Assembly (NCBI GenBank): GCA_002812745.2
Contig: NCSJ02000064.1
Location: 62,001 to 126,000 of the forward strand
Reading direction: 5' to 3'
DNA: 64,000 bases
Origin: Scytalidium lignicola
Taxonomy: Eukaryota; Ascomycota; Leotiomycetes
The position numbers were made by a program, and so were the translations under genes. The first letter of the stretch is position 1; every line of letters starts with the position of its first letter. The notes under the pieces are model-generated. The model was not told the DNA's origin and searched no databases. It worked only from the letters and a program-made list of their open reading frames with translations. This document shows, in pieces, positions 57,858 to 64,000 of the stretch.

Positions 57858-60191
57858 TCATACATCGAAGTTCGGAGAGAAATAGTTCGTAGGATAATTC
57901 TCTGCTATGCCTTGCATCACCCAGTAGTCCTTGGCGAGAAAGTCATCTAGTTGGTCCCATGAGTCCCCATCTAGATTTCCGGCGTCCACTCCCACCGGTC
58001 TGCTCTCGACTACAGAGGGTGTGCAGCTTCCTTCATTTGTATATTCGGCTTGTGCTGTTCCTTCATTGTGCGCCAAAACTTGTAGCGGTGTGACCAGGCT
58101 CTGAGGGTGGTTGTTTGAGTAAGAGAGATCTGCGTAGTTTGTTCTCAGCAGGTTCTCAATCCGAGAAAAATATGTTGTGGCTTGTGGCCCAAAAGTTTTG
58201 AACAACAGTGATCCAACTGGAAGGAGCACATCTCTATCAGCAGCCACTCCGTTCGATACTGATCTCGATACGCCGGTATTAGCATCCTTTCTCAAGATCT
58301 GCAGATTTTTCAGGTTGTTTAGAGCTGAGGGCCATTTACTGCCAAGTTCACGAAGAAAACTATTTGTCGTATCAAGAGCAGCTTCGGCATCTCCTTTCAA
58401 AGATGGAACCCTTAAGCATGATAACCTTGTCACAGAAGCAACGAGGAGATGCCACGAGAAGATTGGTCCAAGATAACAAATCTCGTCTCGGAGGCGAAAA
58501 GCTTCGTAAATTCGGAAGGTAAGAGTTGCTGCAACTATAGCTGTAGTATTATCTGGGCTGATGCTAAAGATAGGTCGCGGACTGAAAACTAAGGTGACCG
58601 CTGAGAGAAAGGGGACGTGGAGTTGTGCAATTTCAAAGCTGTACGGCTTCGATGAACCATTTTCATCTGTCATTCTCAATGCCGGCGGAAGATTTTCATT
58701 CCATGCCAATAACTCAAGACCCAATGCATCCTTTTCCTTTGACGGTCGTATGCCTTTTCGAGTGAGCATTTGACAGAGCCGAGCTAGTAACCTGCAGATC
58801 TCTACATATGATACAAATATCTGAGCACGAGGATCTGAGGGCCGAGGAAAGTCGTTGACACTTGGAGGATCTACAGTGCAATCAGCATCGCAGATAATTC
58901 GAGGTCTACTGTGAGATGCTGAGATCAAGCAATCCCTCACCTAAATAGTTGTTAACATCCATCATCTCGAACCATGACTGTGCCCTCGTAGATGAAAAAT
59001 GACTATTACAACTTACGTATAGAGCCCACCAAATCCTTCGCCGCAAGCCTTCCCGTTCAACCGGCTTATCTAACTTTCGATGTAGGCCTAGTTGTTGGGC
59101 AAGACCAATACCATAGGTAACCCAGAATCTAGACGTGTGCGTGGATATATTTGTGGGTGCAGCAGGATTAAACCACTGCACCATACATAGGGCCGCTAAC
59201 GTCAATAACACATCGGGTTCAAATTTAGTATCAAGAAGAGCCTTCGTCCGTTGGTAGAAATCTTCTGGGGAACCGTATTCCTTGGGTACTTTGCGCATCC
59301 GTGACCCTGCTAAGAGCATAGCCTGCTGAATTAAAATGGAAGGCGGTTTCGAGGGAGACTCCTGTAGGTTGTCAAAATCCACAACCGGCATCCATGTCCA
59401 ACACCTCTCAAAAAATGCTTCATAAAGGCTCTGGCGGACCCGCGCAGGTGGGAGATCAAAAGCGTGATATATGCGAAGAACGCTCATCTTAATTTTGAAC
59501 TGTTCTGAGCTCGCTTCGGAATGGTGAGCATCTGAGCAATCAACTCCAGGGTAATCACCAAACACAGAGCTTCTTGATAAAATACCAGGGCTTGCTGGAC
59601 TTTCGCAGTGCTGCTGGTCATCTGAAGCAGACTGTGTCGGGGTANTCCTCTAATATCATTGATCCTGGAGTAAATAGTAGAGATGAGGATATTGGCTCGG
59701 TCGTGCGACTGGATGAGTCTTTTGCCGGCCGCGTTTTNGTCACATCCATAACTTGTCTGATTCTCTGATAGATCAAACGTGGAATTGCTGTCCTGATCGA
59801 CGCTGCCTGCGTCAATAACTGACTGTGGCTGGCTCAATCTAGGTGAATTGGAAGACGCCGACGTTGATGCCGCAGCTGTCTTACGACGACGCACGCGAAG
59901 TCTGCAAAGTTATGAACATGTGAGCTGATATAAGAAGGTATATCAAGGATAACAAGTTGGAAAGCCTTTGGGATGCTTACTTGCAAGTGGCTCCATGTGC
60001 GGCACAAATAGAACACGGTCCTGCTCCAACTTCTACGTCACAGCGAACTGATGCAGGTCAGTATTACTGTAGGGCAATGGTAGTAGGGTTAGTCATTCAC
60101 CCTTCCTACTATGACATCTTTCACACGCTCGTCTAGAGCGACGGGGATTCTCATGGCGAAAGGTGACCACCTGCACTCCGTAGCTTGACAT
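57858..60191 (-). CDS. Zn2Cys6 fungal transcription factor with MHR domain
   Basis: Four exons on the minus strand: 60101-60191, 59981-60047, 59017-59901 and 57858-58940, giving 707 aa. The start is MSSYGVQVVTFRHENPRR. The cluster is ACERCHSRKVRC (split by intron 1), then CSICAAHGATC, a full six-Cys DNA-binding motif. Exon 3 contains two Ns (59738 and 59645). Deleting both gives one frame: SYGCDKTRPAKDSSSRTTEP ... GSMILEDTPTQSASDD ... GILSRSSVFGDYPGVD. Keeping them splits the protein in two. The MHR domain includes FFERCWTWMPVVDFDNL and RRRIWWALY, joined over a 76-base intron to VRDCLISASHSRPRI. It is divergent from the acyl-CoA oxidase gene (783 bp), so co-regulation is conceivable but not shown. 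Confidence 0.9.
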
Positions 60192-60974
60192 CCCCCGACT
60201 ATATAGGTACAGACTTTAGCCAGTTAAATCATTACAGAACCTGCTGATCTAGTAAATGCTGCACGTATTGCTTTCGTGATAGTAAGTAGTTGAATTCTGC
60301 TCAAAGCACATAGGTAAAGAAGAGGGGTTGCAAGGCTTAACGGTGGGATACCTTATTAGACCCTGGTAGTTTTGGGATTTACGTTAACTAGCTAGTTAAC
60401 TAGCTACTCGACGCTTAGTCATATGTCTTGTCGACCTCTCAACTTCTAGTACGTATTTTAATCATTAGTTGTAATATCTATCTTGGTAGAATAGAGTAAT
60501 TGAAACTGTTCACCATATCCACCCTTTTCCAAACGCCAAATTAGTCTAAATCGTCTAATTCGACCTACCAATCCGGTTAAGTATATTCATGGAGTGATAT
60601 CTAGGACAAATGCCCGGTATTTGCAAAGAGCTCCCACCTTGCCATACGGGACACATGGTGGTCTCCATACTCCTTTTCTCTACGGAGGTACAGTTTGTCT
60701 TATCTTACTTAGCAGCTGTCAGAAGGCGGGGTTGCTCGGCAAATCCAGAACAGAAAGGGGCCGAGATCACGGAAATATTATGTCGGCTGAAAAGCGCCGA
60801 AGTCCCCCACAACTTGTGCATCCCGGGGTCAAGTATAGGGCGGAGCTCAGTGTCTATGTGTAGATATAAACTCATGATGATTTAAGGAATAGCACTATAG
60901 ATATAATTTACTATTTTCCTGCACAATAACCTACCATTTGCCTACACGCGTACTTGAGTTTCCCTGCATCAAAG
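60192..60974. promoter_or_regulatory. divergent promoter region, regulator / acyl-CoA oxidase
   Basis: 783 bp between two starts. Small frames at 60594-60885 have no motif. It contains both promoters; no binding site can be assigned. Confidence 0.4.
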
Positions 60975-63176
60975 ATGACCAGCATTAATAATAATGTCAA
61001 GGAGACTCCTTTATCCCTTCTCCTCTGGGGCGGTAAAGATCGATTCAGACGCCGTGAAGAGATACTGAAAGTCTTCACCAATAATGCCCTCTTCTCAAAA
61101 TCATTAGTTACTATTCCATCCCTAGCTCGTAAAGATGCTTGGACTCGTGCTGTGTTTCAATCCCGAGAGTTAATCGCAATTAAAAAGACGTATGGATGGT
61201 CTAATGAGCAATTCATTGAAGCTATCAGAATGCTTGATGATTCTTTACCAGTCCTGCCGCAATTCAGGAGTAAGTGGTATCACACCTCAATCAATTGAGC
61301 TCATATAGCAGCAAACACAGGCTAATGATGGGCATATTTTGATAGTCTTCCTCTCAAACTTAGAAAGACAGATGTCCGACGAACAGAAGAAGATCTGGGT
61401 GCCCAAAGCAGAGCGATTCGAGATATTTGGCTGTTATGCACAAACGGAACTCGGCCATGGCTCTAACGTTAGAGGCATAGAAACGACAGCCACATTCGAT
61501 CATGACACGGATGAATTTATCATCAACTCCCCCACACTTAGTAGTACTAAATACTGGATTGGTGCATCCGGGATATGGGCAACGCATGCATTGGTCGTAG
61601 CACGGCTGATAATTGATGGGAAAGACCTTGGAAATCACATCTTTCTAACCCAGCTTCGCAATCTCGAGACACAGGAGCTCATGCCTGGAGTTGAGATATA
61701 CGAACTTGGACCCAAAGTTTTTCAAGGAATGCTTGGTGTAGATAATGGAGCCCTTCAATTCCACCAAGTCCGCATTCCACGAACTCAGATGTTAACCAGA
61801 AATGCGCAGGTCCACCGGGACGGAAGCTACAGTCCGCCAAAAAATACCAAACATTCTTATGGCTCTATGGTCACTGTGAGAGCACTCATGGCTCAGATTA
61901 CTGGATTTGACCTTATCAAAGCAGTGGTCACTGCGTACCACTATACTACGTTTAGGAGACAGTTCGGGAACAAGGGGACGGAAGGCGAGACTCGAGTTTT
62001 CGACTACGCCAGCGTCAAATTTCGACTACTCCCACTCCTTGCAAAGGTACTGCTTAGTTCTACGTAACAAACTGTTAAAGTGACATTTTTCTAACATCGA
62101 CGTCAGGGCACTACACTGATTCTTGTTGGCCGCACTATCAAAGATGAATATGATCGATACAGCGCCAATGTGCTCAGAACAGGTGACACTTCGCAATTGG
62201 AAGATCTTCACCTTCAAACTGTTGGTGCCAAGGTCTATTCTACGGAAATAACTGCGCGAGGTATTGAAGTTTGCAGAATCGCTTGTGGTGGCCACGGATA
62301 TAACGCTCTCGCTGGATTTGGAAGGATGTATGCCAATGCTGTAAATGCAGTGACTTATGAAGGGGACAACTACGTTCTCTCACAGCAAATCCCAAAGGCA
62401 ATTTTGAAACATCTTAAAAAGTAAGCTCAATTATTTACTTGAGTTACTAAAATACTAATCATCATTATATGGTAGTCGCACGGAAGGATCCTTACCTAGC
62501 CTGTCACATTTAGCCATGTTAAGAAGTTCATCATCCAAACAAGGCATCGCCGTACGGAGCAAAGATGCTTGGTTTGAATATAACAATCAGAAATGGGTGC
62601 TGGAGGAACGCTTAACACTACTCGTTAAAAACCATATGGAGGATACTGAAAATGGGAAAGATACCAGTTTTTCTGTCCATACTTTAACAATGGCCTATTG
62701 CGATATGGTATATTGGAAAGGCCTCTGGGAAGTAGTCAAAGCCTGTGATATCGGGGTAAAGGAGCAATTGGAGTCGCTTGCGCAAGTTGTAAGTGTTTTT
62801 AATAACTGCTTGTAAACTATAACTATTTATATCCAGATACTAATGAGCAAAATTCTAGTTTTCGTTATCAATTTTGCAAGACGCGTACAAGGAACTCGTT
62901 GGAGAACAATTCGTGAGCCAAGCTCAGCAGAAGCTTTTAAAAGAGGCCTATGAGGATGCTATTGAGAGACTTGCAGGTAATACGCCATCGATTATCGACG
63001 GATATGGCTACACGGAATATGAGATGGATAGTGCTTTAGCAAGAGCTGATATGAGCCCATACGAAGCTCTCTGGGAAGGGGCGCAGAAAAGTGAGATGAA
63101 CCACTTGCAACATCTCCGGCCTGCCATCATAGGGGCAAGAAGTATTTGGAAGAATTTAGAATCCTCCAAATTGTGA
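60975..63176 (+). CDS. peroxisomal acyl-CoA oxidase
   Basis: First step of peroxisomal beta-oxidation: oxidises acyl-CoA to trans-2-enoyl-CoA with FAD and passes electrons to oxygen. Exons: 60975-61269, 61346-62046, 62107-62420, 62476-62788 and 62859-63176, giving 646 aa. FAD-binding signature CYAQTELGHGSN; substrate-side PTLSSTKYWIGASG; catalytic Glu in VTYEGDNYVLSQQ; C-terminal oxidase domain from DAWFEYNN on. The last residues ESSKL carry the PTS1 peroxisomal signal SKL. The first ATG in frame is 60975. All introns are GT-AG. At 646 residues it is slightly shorter than the usual 660-700, mainly at the N-terminus. The neighbouring CYP52-like gene is 35 kb away, so no fatty-acid cluster is implied. 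Confidence 0.94.
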
Positions 63177-64000
63177 AGAAATTTAGTTAGACAGTAAACT
63201 TTGACCAAATGGTTATATTTAATCAATCAAATGTCAATGAGAGTAGCCACCTTCAATAACACTCTTCATTCCCCAACACAGGTCCTGTAGCACACTAAAT
63301 TTATAGCGTATTTCGCGTCCTACACTAAACTCGTAGCAAACTTCAGGCATCTCAATTACTATAACATGCTAAACTTAGAGCAGATTTCAGGTATTGCAAT
63401 CATTATAATTGCTCTACTTTCAGCACATATTAGTGCTGCAAAATATCAAATTTTTTTAATTATCACATATTATTATTATTAACAGAATTCTCATTACGAA
63501 ACTTTAAATCAAAAGAATCACTGTGCATTTTAAGCAAAATACAATTGTCAATACATAGAAAAGTTGAGAATTAACTGAAAATTGGCATATCGGTCATATT
63601 GGCGTATCGGGAACAAATGAGGCTACGGGGAACTTTACTCCACATTTCCCTCCCCGCATCCAACCTGATGTTCCCCGGATTATTATTCCCCCCAACTTGG
63701 AGAGACGGGATTGCTGAAAGAGGAAATTTCCGAATTGCCTAGCGCAAGGCACGGTTGCAGATAGTTGGCGAGCTCCATAAAACACCTCGAGTCAAGTTCC
63801 GCGGTTCCTATGCTCAGCTACCCCTCAGTTAATCAGGATTGTAAGGCATTGCCGCTGTACTTATTTTGACTAGGGGTCTGCAAACCCTCGATCTCGTGAG
63901 CGGTATATGCAGTAATTATTGTCTACCATTCATACCGTCCACCATCTTCAACCACTGAGCAATTATACCCTTCCAAGTTGATACGGAGAAATATGTCTTA
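63177..64000. other. right-edge intergenic sequence
   Basis: 3' flank of the oxidase gene. It has a few imperfect direct repeats (words like TAGCA(A/G)A(C/T)TTCAGG between 63300 and 63400), but no gene or clear element. Confidence 0.45.

Noticed and set aside
1..64000. CRISPR array, bacterial operon or phage features
   Set aside because: Introns, snoRNP and peroxisomal genes show a fungal nuclear genome. The only regular repeat (49267-49406) has no spacers.

Overview
The window looks like genomic DNA of a filamentous ascomycete (Pezizomycotina). Genes are split by short GT-AG introns of about 45-140 bases, and the gene content is typical of moulds: Zn2Cys6 regulators, an ascomycete multicopper oxidase, WSC/GH16 proteins, a CYP52-like P450 and a CYP55-type P450. 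Genus and species cannot be read from the sequence. All exon structures below were joined by hand from splice signals and reading-frame continuity.

Layout. 1-20 kb holds mostly core genes: GAR1, phosphatidylserine synthase, a HExxH metallopeptidase with a C-terminal lectin-like segment, an Abr1-like multicopper oxidase, SDA1, a DHA1-type MFS exporter and a class 3 lipase. 21-28.2 kb is AT-rich and full of mobile DNA: a 66-base hairpin, a solo LTR with its target-site duplication, a 427-bp inverted-repeat MITE, a CYP52-like P450 gene, and a complete but dead Tc1/mariner element with 60-bp terminal inverted repeats. 28.4-34.4 kb carries a Zn2Cys6 regulator, a transaldolase-family enzyme and a short-chain dehydrogenase, a plausible small sugar-metabolism neighbourhood.

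35.2-47.8 kb is the most unusual part. Four consecutive genes (secreted WSC/GH16 glucanase, sugar transporter, Zn2Cys6 regulator, P450) all have broken reading frames, while most flanking genes are intact. This could be a decaying carbohydrate-utilisation block or a stretch of poor sequence. 48.4-52.8 kb is gene-poor, with a second MITE of the same family and a 28-bp minisatellite. 52.8-63.2 kb returns to intact genes: a coiled-coil protein resembling HAUS3/augmin, a CYP55 nitric-oxide-reductase-type P450, a Zn2Cys6 regulator, and a peroxisomal acyl-CoA oxidase ending in SKL.

Data quality. Single N characters are scattered beside short homopolymers. All three that fall inside coding exons (13508, 59645, 59738) shift the frame, and in each case deleting the N restores one continuous protein. 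They are therefore best read as inserted consensus artefacts, not unknown bases, and a naive gene caller will split those two genes.
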